A stretch of DNA of 64,000 nucleotides, from positions 1 to 64,000 of the forward strand of contig NW_026570424.1 in assembly GCF_019649055.1 (NCBI RefSeq), read 5' to 3'. The position numbers and the translations under genes are program-made. The stretch comes from Paramacrobiotus metropolitanus. Lineage: Eukaryota; Tardigrada; Eutardigrada; Parachela; Macrobiotidae. Every line of letters begins with the position of its first letter. The stretch's first letter is position 1. This document shows positions 1 to 12,263 of this stretch, piece by piece. The notes beneath the pieces are model-generated. The model saw only the letters and a program-made list of their open reading frames with translations, was not told where the DNA came from and did not search any database.

Positions 1-167
1 AAAAACATTTTCACACGGCAATTTCCACTTATGACTACGTTCAAGGTAAATTCCCCGATATTTTGCCATATAATTATGGGAACGTCTTCCTATTACTGTA
101 CAAATATTGTACAATTTTCACAGTGTGGTATACTTATTTACATCCTGCTCTGAATCTCCTACCACAG

Positions 168-1742
168 GCGACCGCGTTCGAGGACCAGAGGAGCAAGCAC
201 GATTTTGGCTGGCAAACTGAATTCGTTGATGAAAACGAAGAGCTGGATGTTGAGCGGAAGCGTAGGGTGCCGTTAAGCCAGTTGAACGTCGGTGAAAAAG
301 ACAGTTTAACGTTGCCATTGGCAGTGCTGAAAGAGATCTTCCACTCACTGGACACCATTGACCGTGTGCGCTGCCGCCGCACCTGTCCGCTGTGGGCAGA
401 CATTCTTATTGAGCCGGAGATATGCAGCGAGGTGATCCTACCGCGGCCGCAGTACAGCTTTCGGGATAATTACGTCCTGTACACCGGCCTCGCCTCGTCA
501 CACCGCCACGCACCATCTGCATCCGCGAAAGCGGCATGTATTCTAATGACGTGTTCGATGTTATGCAGCGTCTCTTGCAGGACGCCGACATCCGCCTTGC
601 CCGTTGCATCGTGCACCGGCGATCGCTCGCGTACAAAGAGTCAACATTTACTCGATGGAAATTCGCCTTGTTTACCGACAAAATCGCGGAGCCACGGTTC
701 CGGCTGGAGTCCTGCTGCGATCGTGTGATTTTCAAAGATCTGGCCGTCGTCGTGCAAAACAAGTGGGAGGCGCCCCTCTTAGAGTTCCGCGTTCCCCTGA
801 TCGTCTTCACTCGGGGAGCGGTCGATGAGGCGGACGTTGTGGACCTGTTCGAGAAGCATCTGCACTACGAGGGGCCGCCGGTAGATGTGCAGCAAGTAGC
901 CCATTTCATGGGCAATCGGATCATCACTGAAGAGGGAGCGACGATCGTAAAGAAGGTACGCTACTGGTTTGCCACTGATCGGCATCTTGCTGACTTGTTT
1001 GGGTTCCTTTGGTTTTCAAGGTGGTTCCTTAGGGTAAAGAAACATCGTATTATCAGCCATATAGTCTCATGTGACCTATTTTTAGATACAGCTTGGTAAA
1101 CAAAATCATTAGCTACCAAGAGAACTGGGAGAATATCAATTAGTTCCATATTTGGACATAAGCTCATAAGATCTGAATCGACAGATTTCCCGTCTTCTTT
1201 TGCTATGTCGTTTTATTGTTCTTATTAACATTTTAGTAATCTAAGTCTTTGGAAGTTTCTAGAAGTTTCTTAATGTGGATGTTTATGCAGTTTATCCGAA
1301 TGTGACTATAAAAGCGCCAAGCTTGCTAATGCTAGAGGGTCCACTCTGTCTGAGTCCACTGGAAGTCATCTAGCTGTCATTTGAACTGTGTTTCGTAATT
1401 GATAAAGTCTCAGAATCCGTGTCGGGATTTCTATGTTAGGCTTAACTGCGTAAAGTGCCTTGGGCAGCACATAAAGCTAGTGGAGTCATTAGCGTAACAC
1501 ATGGGTTCTGATGCGTAATTTTGCAGATTCTGCGGGACTACCAATCCAGCGATCCGCGTCCGTCGGCACGGTATCGGGAACACCGGTGGTGTGTGTACAA
1601 TGTGGCCGGCGTGGACGTGGGCAGGCTGAATAGGTTCAGTCTGTGTATCTTATGGCGCTACACGCAGTACTGGTCCGCATACGAGAGCGCACACCCTGTG
1701 CAACTGGCACCCAGCGACCCGGAGTCCGAGTCCGATGAGTAG
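168..1742 (+). pseudogene. F-box-family gene, 5' exon outside or lost, one frame break
   Basis: Two exons of the window's recurring F-box family are visible. The F-box exon begins at 168 after an acceptor ending CACAG and ends at 955 before a GTACGC donor. The terminal exon runs 1527-1742 after TTTTGCAG. The F-box core (LPLAVLKEIFHSLDTIDRV, around 322-366) is followed by RCRRTC and LWADIL. F-box proteins normally hand substrates to SCF ubiquitin ligases through Skp1; that role is inferred from the family. The reading frame breaks at about 495-510: the N-terminal half reads in one frame to 728 as nonsense, while homology to the other copies resumes in another frame from about 505 and continues to 955. 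The terminal exon carries the family motif DPRPSARYREHRW and ends in an acidic tail. The N-terminal module exon seen in the sister copies is absent, probably lying before the window. Either a pseudogene or one base is wrong in the assembly. Confidence 0.7.
956..1526 (+). other. Intron of the first F-box-family gene
   Basis: GT (956) to AG (1526) non-coding stretch joining two exons that are contiguous in the family pattern; phase 0 on both sides. No conserved element seen. Confidence 0.6.
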
Positions 1743-2809
1743 AAAGCGCACTTTGTTGAATTTTGCTTAGATGTTTACCGTCGATGTTGATTGTTAATCA
1801 TGGTAGGCAGAACGGTATGACCTGTAGCGGTTGAGATCTTCAGGGTCACGACGCCGCCTTGCTTAATATCTATTCGTGTTTGTTTTCGCCACGCGTTTTC
1901 TCGTGTTTTCGTTCTTATTTTACATGCGTTTTCATCGATCTACAACACAGCTACGTGACAGCACAGTCCGCGGATTTTCTTTGCTTTATGCATTTGGTGG
2001 CATTGGTGGTTGTACACGACTACACGTTCTACTGTTATGGTCGTTGAAGGGGTCACCGCCCATTATGGTAAACGATTAAACGGTGGCCATAATTCATAAA
2101 GTCCAAAGTTTTTTTGTAAACTCCTAATACAAAGTTCTTGTAAAGAGTACGTTCAGTTTGATCTGGAAATGAAAAAAGGGAAGATATGCTTGAGAGGGGT
2201 TTATCCCAAACCAGTCATTGATTGATTTTTTAACTCTTCGGGACACGGTGTAGAACTTTTGTAAAGCTTGGCAACGGTTAGAAAAATCATCGTACAGATA
2301 CACTATAGATCAAACCATCAAACGGCTGAAAAATGAAGAAAACATCCGCTCGTTGCCCGCCTAACGTCGCACACGTTACGTAGAACGTCGAGCAGCGTTC
2401 TACCAGACTTCTGGTGGAAATTCCATCCAGCTGCACTGCACGTTTTTGTACGTTTGAAACTTTCAAAACAACTGAAAATCCTAATAGTGCCACAAGCAAT
2501 AATTATTACGAAGCAAAATCCAGCGCACACGTTCCCATTGAAGGCAGCTAAAAGCGGAGAGGACTTATCAAATTTTGAGTACTGTACTGTACGAGTATTA
2601 TTGCTAAGAATAATTATACGAGTTCCGTCCAGTTGTGCTCTTGCTGTGCTAAGCAGTATTCCAAATTGATAGCTGTGATGTACGAGTGTACGTACGACAT
2701 GTACGTATACGAGATTCTCGAGATTCTGCAGTGTTACTTAATATCTATATGCTTTTATTAATAATCATCGCCCAGTTATGGTAATAAAGAAAGAAGCACG
2801 CTATATTTA
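1743..2809. other. Intergenic, no gene seen
   Basis: AT-rich non-coding DNA between the F-box gene and the RT fragment. Only short chance ORFs occur. A GTACG-rich run with internal symmetry lies near 2675-2712. An AATAAA at about 2783-2788 on the plus strand has no gene in the right place to use it. Confidence 0.4.
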
Positions 2810-3976
2810 TCACAACAGCAAAACTTCATTTAAACTATCCACTCCGTCCATCGTGCCAAGGCTAGATGCTGCATTTCCGCGCTGAATCTCCAACGATAGT
2901 CGTTGACGCAGAAACTCGTGTGATCGACGCTCTCCTGTGTGCTCCTGAAGCCTTTTGGCCAACTCCTTCACAATGGCGATAGCCGACGGTCCCCAGGGGC
3001 CCATCGTCTCAAAGGCGATGGGAGAAAAGATTTAGCGCCCTTGCAGATACGCGTAAAATCGGGACTTCCTTTCTTCTGCTTGTACAGCAGCAGCTCCTGC
3101 CGTAACCGACGTCAACGGTAGATGGGAAAGGGCCATCGTGTCGACACACGTCACATCCCAGGCCAGACACATTCCTCTTTTCCAGGCGAATGTTGTACAT
3201 CCGTCAGGGCGTTGATCTGTTGTGGAGGACGTGCCGCGTGGTTCGAGTTTAGCGGGGACACCAGCAGAAACACAGGCGCGGCACATGATGCTGTTGAGCC
3301 CTCCATGGCGCGCATGCCTTCCGGCCGAGTAGCTGCATGATAACCCGTGGTGGCCCAACTTGTCAACATGTTTGTGACATTTGGTGCAGTTATGTGGCTC
3401 GCAAATATCCGCTCCAAGACGCAAACCAATTGAAATTTTCATCTTCTCGTCGTCGAGTAGGTTACCAATGTGGGCTGAAGGAAGCGCATTCAGCCAAATC
3501 CCGGCTTCCGGTCTGGACTGTGCAAGAAGGCGGGCAGTATTGATGCCGTCGCCGCGAAATAAGTCCAATAAAACCGAAACTGACACATTACAAAGCGGTA
3601 AGTCCCACGTTTTCTGAAGCTTTCGGAAGGCAACTTCAGGCATTTCTGATTGTTGAGCTTTGGCTTTCCACAACTCAATTGCTTCGGAAGCGTCCACTGC
3701 CGGTAGGTGAGGAAGCATCGACGATAACAAACCAGATACGGAGTGAATCGAAGCCAAAAAGGCTGGAAGTGATAGTTCCTCCGCTCGCCGTATACCAATG
3801 CCTCCTCGACTAACTGGCAGAGTCGCTTGCCTCCAACATGGGTAGTCGTCGTGGTTCACCCGTACGTTACTGAGTTCTTGGAAACAGGAGCGCAGTGACT
3901 CATCAATTTGATACAGCAGATGTGGATACTTACCTAGCAACGCTATGATGTACTCCATGCAGTTACTACGGTTCAT
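2810..3976 (-). pseudogene. C-terminal fragment of a retroelement reverse-transcriptase polyprotein
   Basis: The minus strand reads 314 codons (3976-3032), meets a TAA, then continues in the same frame to 2810, so one nonsense codon splits one reading frame of about 390 codons. Visible motifs are LPVSRGGIGIRRAEELSLPA, the Cys/His cluster CEPHNCTKCHKHVDKLGHHG, RHGGLNSIMCRA, and the terminal FETMGPWGPSA. I recognise this set as the C-terminal region, downstream of the polymerase core, of RT-like ORFs that are abundant in invertebrate genomes. The polymerase core itself is missing, which fits a 5'-truncated insertion. I cannot assign a clade. It lies alone, transcribed opposite to the flanking genes, and is presumably dead. 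Confidence 0.6.
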
Positions 3977-4466
3977 GTTCAGTTGCGATATGTCGAGCTA
4001 CAATAAAGATGCGTACTTCCCGATACTGATACGTACATACGTACTTCTACTACTTCTACATATTACATCACAATAGCATTATCAGATAGAAAACCCACAC
4101 TACTGTCTGTAGTAATTAAAGTCAGCGCAAAGTGTGCTGAACCGTTCAGCACACACGTTCAGCCTGAACGCGGACCTAACATAAGAGTTTGCCGGCTGAC
4201 ACTGACAAGGAAGTAAACTACACTTTCCACCGTCAGACGCCGCTGAATGATGGCACGTAGTATCCTGTCGCGGAAAGCGGCTGCTGCGTCGCATCTGCAG
4301 TCCATCGTCCGCTGACTCACTGAACGCCTAAAGGCTTGAGATACCAGTAGAGAAACAGCAATGTGCTGCCTAGTTGCTCTTCTTTTGCTCGGATACAGTA
4401 TACTGAGTGCACTGGCACGCATTAAGGCTGCAATCTGTTACTAAAGCTACTTTGAATCTCCACGCA
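3977..4466 (+). other. Upstream region of the LRR gene
   Basis: 490 bases without a supported gene. It contains a CGTAC/CTTCTAC-rich patch (about 4030-4065) and an imperfect inverted repeat around GTTCAGCACACACGTTCAGC (about 4136-4162). It presumably holds the LRR gene promoter and 5' leader; no TATA box or initiator can be assigned with confidence. Confidence 0.3.
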
Positions 4467-5724
4467 ATGACTCGATTACGCCCGAATTATTACCTGCTTT
4501 TTCTGCCGGTGTTGTGCGTTCTCCCGCGACGCGTGAACTGTCTAGCACCCCCATGGAGTTGTCCCGTCCCAGAAGAGTTCTCCCATCCGTCGCCGAATAA
4601 TGAAGAATTGCTACGGCGTGCTCCTTGCGAACGCTGGACTTTATCGGGTTGCAGCGACCAGTGCAAGCTGTGCGCCTGCGATATACCCGCCGTCAATCTC
4701 AGCGCCATCGCCGCCAACGCCACCGAGATCCTCCTGGGAACCATGTCGCGCAATCTGTGCCCACCCAGCTGCTTACTGGATACCTTCACGCCCCTTCCAC
4801 ATCGCCCTAACGTCACCGCCGTGTTTTTGACCCACATCTGGGTGGCGCCCGATGACCGGCCCTTTCCCGTCGCCGGCTTCCTGGTCAATGTGCAGGCGAC
4901 GTTGACTTCTTTGGACCTGACGCAGGTCTATCTACCGACGATCACCCGGGCGACGTTTGGCGGGTTTGTGCGTCTGGAGGCGTTGTATCTGTACAGTAAC
5001 CGCCTGTCGACCATTGAGGTCAATGCGTTTACCGCGGTGGGCGCTGCGTCGGGATCGGCGCTACCGAGTCTCGGTCGGTTCAGCATCACATTCAACAATC
5101 TTACAACGTTGGATTGGACCGTCTTCAAACCGCTAACCAGCAGCCTCAAGGTATCGAAAGAGCATGATATAAAATTTTCTCTTTAGTCCAACATATTACT
5201 AGGGATTGTTGTCAACCGCATCCCTGCACGAGCGCGAGTTCCAGTGCCACTAAGAAATGGTAGTGAATTTGTGGGGAATTGGGAAGGTGTTACGTTACGC
5301 CTTACGTGGCATCAGACAGATTTTATGCTCTTGACGAAGGCTTAATATTAAGGCTTAATAGCGGTCCGTAACAAGGCAATAGTGTCCTAAAATAAACTTG
5401 GATTTCCTGTTGCAGAATCTAGACCTGTCGAGTAATCACATCCAGCGGATTGTTCTCAGCCGCTTCGACGTCATGCACGGAGTAAAGTCGGTGCTGCTGA
5501 TGTTTAATCAACTAACCAACGTCGACGACCGCTTCCTGCACAGCGTGTCCGCACCTCACGATCGACCGGACCTCATGTTGTGTGATAACCCCGTCTGCTC
5601 ATTCGTCCCGCCGTGTCGCCGGATCAGAAAGATTTACGGCAAACTGTTTGAATGCTGTACCACAGCATCCGAGCCCGAGTCAGCGCCGGACAGCCATTTC
5701 GACATTACAACGGAGGAATATTAA
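4467..5724 (+). CDS. Secreted leucine-rich-repeat protein, two exons, about 330 aa
   Basis: Exon 1 is 4467-5150 (donor CTCAAG|GTATCG) and exon 2 is 5416-5724 (acceptor TTGCAG), joined in phase 0. The start at 4467 is the first ATG and gives a signal-peptide-like N terminus: basic MTRLRP, then the hydrophobic run YYLLFLPVLCVL. A cysteine-rich N-terminal cap follows (CPVPEEF, CERWTLSGCSDQCKLCAC, CPPSC). Leucine-rich repeats follow (LTSLDLTQVYLPTI, LEALYLYSNRLSTI, SLGRFSITFNNLTTLD, NLDLSSNHIQRI, VKSVLLMFNQLTNVD). It closes with LCDNPVCSFVPPCRRI, like a C-terminal LRR cap. No transmembrane helix or GPI-like tail is visible, so an extracellular binding protein is likely; the ligand is unknown. Both exons are open and the splice sites are good, so the gene looks functional. 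Small LRR-only secreted proteins are common in animals and give no specific role. Confidence 0.8.
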
Positions 5725-6446
5725 CATAAAAATTATTAAAAATGCCTCTGCAATGTTAAAATCAGAATTGTGTCTCGCAGACGGAAGAAATAGCGTCAGT
5801 CGTAGAGCGCGATTCCATCAGGTGTCGAATAACGTATCGCTGCAATTGCAGATTCAGTTGTTGGTGTGTCTTGTCCTGTTCCTGTACACACGAAAAAGAA
5901 GCATGGCAAAGCGCTGCTCCAGTCGTTTTTTATCAGCAGATTTGCTGGGCCAAATCCATCTTATCGAAATTTTTGAGAAAAGATACACACGGAAACAAAT
6001 ACAAATGCAGTATGCATCGCCGACCAATCGCATCATATCATAGCAAATAGCAGAACACATAGATGCGCCTTAAAGTGTGGACTGTGTGACTCAGTATTCA
6101 TCAAGCGAACGAATCCCGGTACACCATACAAAAAGCAGCGATTCGGTGGGCCGCAGGTAGTACACGGCTTTAAGCCATGTGGCCTAGTTACTGTATAGGC
6201 GCTCGGATTGGCTGCATAAAATCACCAGATATTTCTCCATTGCTGTTCTGGGCTGCTGACATTGCCCCTTTAAAGCGTGCGCAATGATAACTTAATTCTT
6301 ACCAGCAGAGCACCGCTTCGAGGGCGATGTCCATTCACATATATTTTTAGTTTCTACTTACTAAACAAATTCTTTTGCTAATTGCCTTTATACGTACAAA
6401 GAACACAGCTACTTGTCTGGTTCTCGTTTTCATCCAGACAGTAAAA
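5725..6446. other. Intergenic between the LRR and intact F-box-family genes
   Basis: Non-coding; a chance ORF at 5582-6043 overlaps the end of the LRR gene in another frame and has no recognisable domain. The last few hundred bases should contain the promoter of the downstream F-box-family gene, but no convincing core promoter element stands out. Confidence 0.35.
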
Positions 6447-9066
6447 ATGCATCTGTACGAAGATATGCGACGATCGGTGTACGCATGGAACGCCGTGGAC
6501 GTTGAGATCAACGGTGGGCTACAGCATGGCCACGTGATCGGTCTGGAAGAGACCGGGAGCGCTGCCCCCCATTTGCTGGTCGATTTCGGATGCCCGGCAG
6601 AGCAGGCGGTGGTGGTAGAGTACGGGAAGGTCTGGGACTGTTCCTTCGATCGATTCAGTGACCCCGATAAAGGAGCTGCGGTGGAGGGGCTGCTGCACGA
6701 CGGCCCGCACTGGAAGTGGTACCCGGGGAAAATGCTGATGCCCCGCTTCGACCAGTTCGAGGAGGCGGCGCTGGTGGAGGTCATGGTGGACGGGCAGTGG
6801 CGTCGCGAATTCCTTCCCGAGATACAGGTTCGCCGTACCTGTGGAAAAGCAGGGAGGCGCGGGCTTCTGGCAGCGAGCCCTTTTGTCATGCAGACGTGCA
6901 GCGTGCCCAACGACTACTGGATGTTGGGGCGACCTGCAGCGACGTGGCTGCTGCAATACGTGGAAAAACAGTGCCAGGTGCACTTCGGCCAGGTCTTCAG
7001 CCACACGATGCACTATCTGCGCCACCGGCAGGACGTGCCGTTGCGGGATGAAGATGTGGTGGTGAGTGGGTATCTTTTATGTGTGCTGTACAGTCCGTGG
7101 GTGGCCAGACAACTGTTTCACCGGCAGTTCGCTGACGAGTAATCTTCGTCTGACCGACAACTTGCTGCTGACTTTTTGCTGACCGACGAAACGATTACCC
7201 CACGGTTTGTTGAAACGACTAATCGTGGTATGGCATTTCTCTTAACGACTTTTTGTGAACATCAACAACTTGCTGGCGACATTTCGCTGACTTGAGGAAT
7301 TCACGATAGCTAAGAAACCTAAGAAATCTGAGAAACCTAAGAAAAAACAACATGAAATTAAGAAACCAACGTACCGAACCGCAAAGCTGGCCGTCGGTCA
7401 CCAAAAATGTTTCGGCAAAATGTCGGCCAACGATTTAGCAGAAAAGCAAATTGTTGGTCGGGGAATTGACGTGCTGCACTAAATGCTTCACCGACAACTA
7501 AAATTCATTGAAATACGTGGTACAAAACCATATTCTCATACTTGTACCGCAGGCGATCGCGTTGCAAGAAAACATGCCGGATGCTCTCTCTTACAATGAA
7601 CGCCTCAAGCAAGCCGAAACGTCGGCGGACGGTGAGCCCAAGCGGAAGACGCCGTCAAGTGTCGTAGAAAGTGGAAACTACCTGTCGTTGCCGTTGGAAG
7701 TGCTGAAGGAAGTATTTCTTTCACTGGACACCATTGACCGCGATCGTTGCCGCCGCACCTGTCACCTGTGGGACGCCCTTCTCACCGCGGCGGACGTGTG
7801 CAGCGAGGTGCGGACAGGGCGGCCGCATGAAAGCCCCTGGGATGGACACTTCCTGTACGCCTGTATCGCCAAGCACATCACGCCCGCCACCCGCACCATC
7901 AGTCTGCGCGAAAACGGCACGTCGGCAGAAACGGTCTTCTTCTATACGGCGTACCTCTTGGAGCGCACCGGCATCCGCCTCCACCGCTTTATCTCGCACG
8001 GCCGAGCGACCAGCCTCCGTGAGCACGAACTGAAGCCATCGGCACTGGACGTCATGGCCGCCACGATGACCGCGGGCCCGCTGCAGCCCTGGCTAGTGTG
8101 GTGCTGTGAGCGGGTGATTGTCAAGGATTTCCTCCTTAGCGTGGTGAAGGATCGGTCGACCGTTCTGCAGTGCCGCGTTCCCCTTGCGGTCTTCACCGGG
8201 CAGCAGGTCGGTAAGGTGGAAGTTGTGGAGTTGTTGGAGAAGCATTTGCGCAGTCAGAGACCGCCGTTGGATGTGCAGCGCATCGCTCAGTGTTTGGCCA
8301 ATGTGATTGTCAGTGAAGAGAAAGCCATATTAGTGAAAAAGGTACTAGGGGCGTCGCATCGTCTTGCCTGTTTCTCACAAATAGTTTATGATGAAGAAAT
8401 GGAAATTCACAGGTTTTGTAAAACCATCCGATTACCCAAAGTGGCATTATGTCAGATTTTCTTCGAGTTTCTCGAATCAAAGTTAAATAATACGACGATT
8501 AATTTTTAAGATAGTTCTGTTAAAGTTGTTTTAAAACATGTAGATCTGAAAAACACTGAATCTTCGGTTTGGTGTAAGAATAACCTACTCTGCATATCTG
8601 TATATCACTCATTATTCATATTTATATTATGCCTTCATTTGGTTGATTCACAGAAGACCGTTTCTTCAGCGTAGTTCTTTCTGACGAAATGATATAGGAC
8701 GCAGTTATTGCGTCCGCAGAAAATAGGGCAGCCTGAAGTAAGTACTTAGAATGTAGTGTCGGTCGGGAACGCAATTTTCCTCCCGGCACGGTGGTTTAGT
8801 TATTACAGTTCAAGCGTTAACAGCGTTTACTAGTACATGCTAATTTAATGTATTTCGGTAATTCTATGATAATTCTGCAGATCCTGGAAGCCTACCAAGC
8901 CGGCGATCCGCGTCCCTCGGCGCATTATCGGGAACAGCGATGGTGCTTGTACAATATGGCCAGCGTGGATGTCAGCAAGCTGAATCGCTTCTGCCTGTGC
9001 GCCTTATGGAACTGCATGAAGGACTGGTGTAATGGCGACAAAGTATCCAGCGATTCTGCTAAGTAA
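6447..9066 (+). CDS. Intact three-exon F-box-family protein, 529 aa
   Basis: Exons are 6447-7061, 7553-8341 and 8881-9066, all joined in phase 0, with donors GTGAGT and GTACTA and acceptors CCGCAG and CTGCAG. Exon 1 (205 aa) starts MHLYEDMRRSVYAWNAVDVE and holds two beta-rich segments (QHGHVIGLEE...LLVDFGCP and WYPGKMLMPRF...VEVMVDGQWRREFLPEIQVR) that resemble Tudor/Agenet-like barrels; that fold is a guess. Exon 2 carries the F-box around residues 249-285 (LPLEVLKEVFLSLDTIDRDR, RCRRTCHLW), then a conserved region ending in the repeated pattern VVELLEKHLRSQRPPLDVQR. Exon 3 has DPRPSAHYREQRW and NRFCLCALW. F-boxes bind Skp1 in SCF ubiquitin ligases (family knowledge); the target is unknown. 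This is the only copy in the window with all three exons open, and it serves as the reference for the broken ones. An AATAAA at about 9363 may be its polyadenylation signal. Confidence 0.85.
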
Positions 9067-10450
9067 ATGGCGCCATAATTTGACGACTGCTAATACGTTG
9101 ATAATATTAACCATGTAAACCGATCTGTTGTCTTCGCGCGCAGGACGCTGCTTATGTTGCCCGAAGCTGTTAAAGCTACTCTTGCGTTTTTGTCGTTTTT
9201 CCCAACATGTTTCGCTTTATTTTCCCTGCTCGATACAGGCCGTGGAGTCCGTGCAAATTAGGTGTTTTGGATTTGGGTGCGCACTGCGCAGTGGGACGAA
9301 ATGCATTAGCGCCCAAAAGTACGCAACCGCTGTATTTTGTTGATTACTGAACCGTATATTTTTAATAAACAAGGTCACATAGCGGCCTCACCAAGTACCT
9401 AATAGCAGTGTTATCGCTATCTTTTACAAACTAGCAGCAGTGGCGCAAAAAATGACGAAGCGTCAGTATAACCTGGCAGAAAACCGGAGGCCGTCGGCTA
9501 CATCCAATCAGCATTCCTGATTTCGGTGGAAGCGTGCTCGTTGCCCTTTTCGATCCGTTAGCATCCCATCGTCTGAGCAGAAACTGCGGCACCACGGCAG
9601 CGGCGTAATATTTTATCATGACCGTGTACAACAAAGATCATTAATGGGATTCGACAATTTTCTCCGTGGCGTATAATGTAGGAGAAACGTTCCTTTATCA
9701 ATACTAACCACTACTAACCACGTTCCTTTATCAATACTAACCAATAGTGGTAAGGAAACTCTGTATTTACAGTACGTAAGAGGTGCGACAATGGTTACAA
9801 AGCCTTAATACAACAGCGCCGATTCTTACAATGCATGCTAAAAAATTTTTTATTGAACACAAGTGAAGTGGTGTCTTTAAAAAATCTTACTGAACACAAG
9901 TTGTGCAACAACACTCTTTGCCATAATCAGTGCACACTTGCCGCTGTAGCGGCAATTGCTATTTGTACAGAGTACACTTGGAATTTGTTAGTTTTGATGT
10001 GCTGTGATTCACCTATCTTACTAGAAAACGAGAAAACACCAGGTACAGAGTCATTAGCGCGTCATTAGCGCGTCTCTGTAAGTCATTAGCGCGCTGACAA
10101 CATTAGCAAGAAATGCCAGCAGCTGTGCTGCTTCTGAGTGTCGCTTGCTCGATGTACGAGCTCGTACAATCTGTACGCCGGTCGATTTGTTTACGCAAAG
10201 CTATTAAGCTTCTCGTAACAGTATACTTTACACTCGAATCGCGATCGTACAGATTTTGAAGAAAAAAAACATTCGTGAAGTACTGCATTATAGGAGCATG
10301 TTCAACTGCGTATGCAAATAATCAATCGGCTTGGGGGAATAAGAAACGTTTGTTCTTATCGCAGATACTCGTGTGTATTTCCAAGTCCACCCGTTTCATA
10401 GAAAACTTAGGTATTTTCAACTGGTACATGGCTTCACATTTTTTGGGGAA
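9067..10450. other. Intergenic with small direct repeats
   Basis: No supported gene. Contents: an AATAAA near 9363; a direct repeat of about 24 bases beginning ACGTTCCTTTATCAATACTA at about 9688 and 9720; and three copies of GTCATTAGCGCG between about 10047 and 10092. The rest is AT-rich. Confidence 0.45.
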
Positions 10451-12263
10451 ATGATCATGTCCGATTCTCCGGGTCTGCCTGACGCATACGTTAAAGGTAC
10501 GGAGACGGCGTCCGCATGGATTCCCTGCCACCGCTCTATCCTCAGCGCCAACAGCCCGTATTTCCGCTCCATGTTCGCATCGCCTATGAAGGAATCCCGC
10601 GACAGATTCATTCAGCTGCACAATATTCCCCACGGCATCCTCACTCTGTAAGTCTTAGGAATCGCTTACCGATGCTGAAAGGCGCAGGCCTGGGCAGTTT
10701 TAACTTAACTCGATAACATAACGCGAGTTATTTGCGAGTTAGCGAGTTTTAACGTAACTCTGAAGCGTAACTCGCTACCTTAAAAAACTTGATTCTCTAA
10801 CGTAACTCGCCTAAAACTTGTATATATTGTCTATGGTAGCGTAAGTCGCGGTATATCTCAAAACTCGGTTTTACTTGCATGAATAGCGTAACTCGTGGCG
10901 TAACTGGCACGCTCCCTGTAGCTCGTAACTCTAACGGTGGGTGCATTTTCCATACCTGCCCAGGTCTAGTAAGGCGTTTGTCATTAATACTGTCACGCTG
11001 TCTGCTTGATGTATTGAGCAGCCGCCCTTGGCGGCTGCTGGTATAGATTTCGTGCATTTCCTATGGAAACGCTCAGTTTATTGCTTCCATTTTCCCCCTT
11101 TTTCTGTATTTTTCCCTATTTGGGCAATAAACTCTTCTTTTGTGGGAGACCCGTGTTCTCTCACACCCAGATTTATCTGTATTTGGAAGGGGGTGTTAGT
11201 CCTTCCTTCTGACAATACATTAGAATATTCAATATTCAAAGAATATTCAAAGGAAAAACAGTTTAGTTCGCGATTATAGCCATGACCTTAACACTGCGGT
11301 CTGCAGTTTTATAAGCAACGTATGCCTTGCAGACTCCTTCATCACATCCATTCGTCTGAGATTGCTGTCGATGGAGACAACGCTATCCCGCTTCTGCAAG
11401 CGGCCGGAATTCTGGACATGCCGGGCATTCCTGGACATGGTTGGGCATCGTACAGTCGCATCTCGATTCCCAGCAACTGCTGTGATCTTATACTGGGCGG
11501 GACTGTTGTCGCAGCGTGATCTCGCTGAGAAAGCCAAGCTCCTCTGCATCAAACATTTTACCGGTATTCGCAGTCGGCGGACTTTTTGGAATTGGATAAA
11601 AGCCAAGTACGAAACGCTTGTAGAATAATTGATAAAATGTATTGGATACTGTACTGACTATAAGTGTCCTATAACGAACCAACACACTTCCCGTCGTATT
11701 GTCCATTAGACTGATACATGATGTTCAAAGAAAACATGCTAGTGACACGGCTTTAAGTAACACACAGCCTGTGACAAAGGGTACGGTAAACACACTCACT
11801 GACACAGGACTTAGGTAGTTATATCACTTATATGTATCATTGGTTAACGATCGGTGTGCTGGGTGCATAACTGCATACGATCAGATATTAGGTTGCATAT
11901 TTACAATGAGTAATGCCAATATAGTTTCTAACAATAATGCTTACTCGTACTTTAAAAGCAGGTTTTGTTGATTTATGGAAACTGAGTAGCGAACACATTT
12001 CCGGCAGGTGTTAGAGCTGCTCGACGCGGACGGTCTACAAGTGGACAGCGAGGATATGGTGGCGGAGGCACTTCACCGCTGGCTGGACTGTAAACGTTGA
12101 CCGGCGAATGTCTGCCGCCATGGAAATGGCCTCCTTGGTTCGCGTGCCGTATCTCAGTCTCGCCTGCATCACGTCGCTGCAGACGAGCACCACCGCGCAT
12201 AAGCTGCATCAGGCCATGCATGCTGCAGCGGGACAGACACGTCATCAAAAACGAATCTCATAG
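10451..12263 (+). pseudogene. BTB-BACK (Kelch-like type) gene with several frame breaks, no Kelch repeats
   Basis: Exon 1 (10451-10647, donor GTAAGT) encodes a BTB/POZ core: IPCHRSILSANSPYFRSMF and MKESRDRFIQL. Exon 2 (11333-11606) continues the BTB end and starts BACK (SSEIAVDGDNAIPLLQAAGI, SNCCDLI). It then needs frame changes near 11500 (to LAEKAKLLCIKHFTGI) and again near 11580 (to DFLELDKSQ). Exon 3 (12008-12263) gives VLELLDADGLQVDSEDMVAE and ALHRWLDC, then a frame change near 12090 to RRMSAAMEMASLVRVPYLSL. In active relatives BTB-BACK proteins are Cullin-3 adaptors, usually with C-terminal Kelch repeats that choose the substrate. No Kelch repeats are visible downstream. With at least three frame breaks this is probably a pseudogene; the alternative is local indel errors, since the splice sites still look good. 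Confidence 0.65.
10706..10930. repeat. Cluster of GTAACTCG / CGAGTTA motifs in the BTB-gene intron
   Basis: Within about 225 bases of the first intron of the BTB-BACK gene the octamer GTAACTCG or a close variant occurs at least six times in forward orientation, and its complement CGAGTTA several times near the left end. The spacing is irregular, so this is not a simple satellite. Confidence 0.55.
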
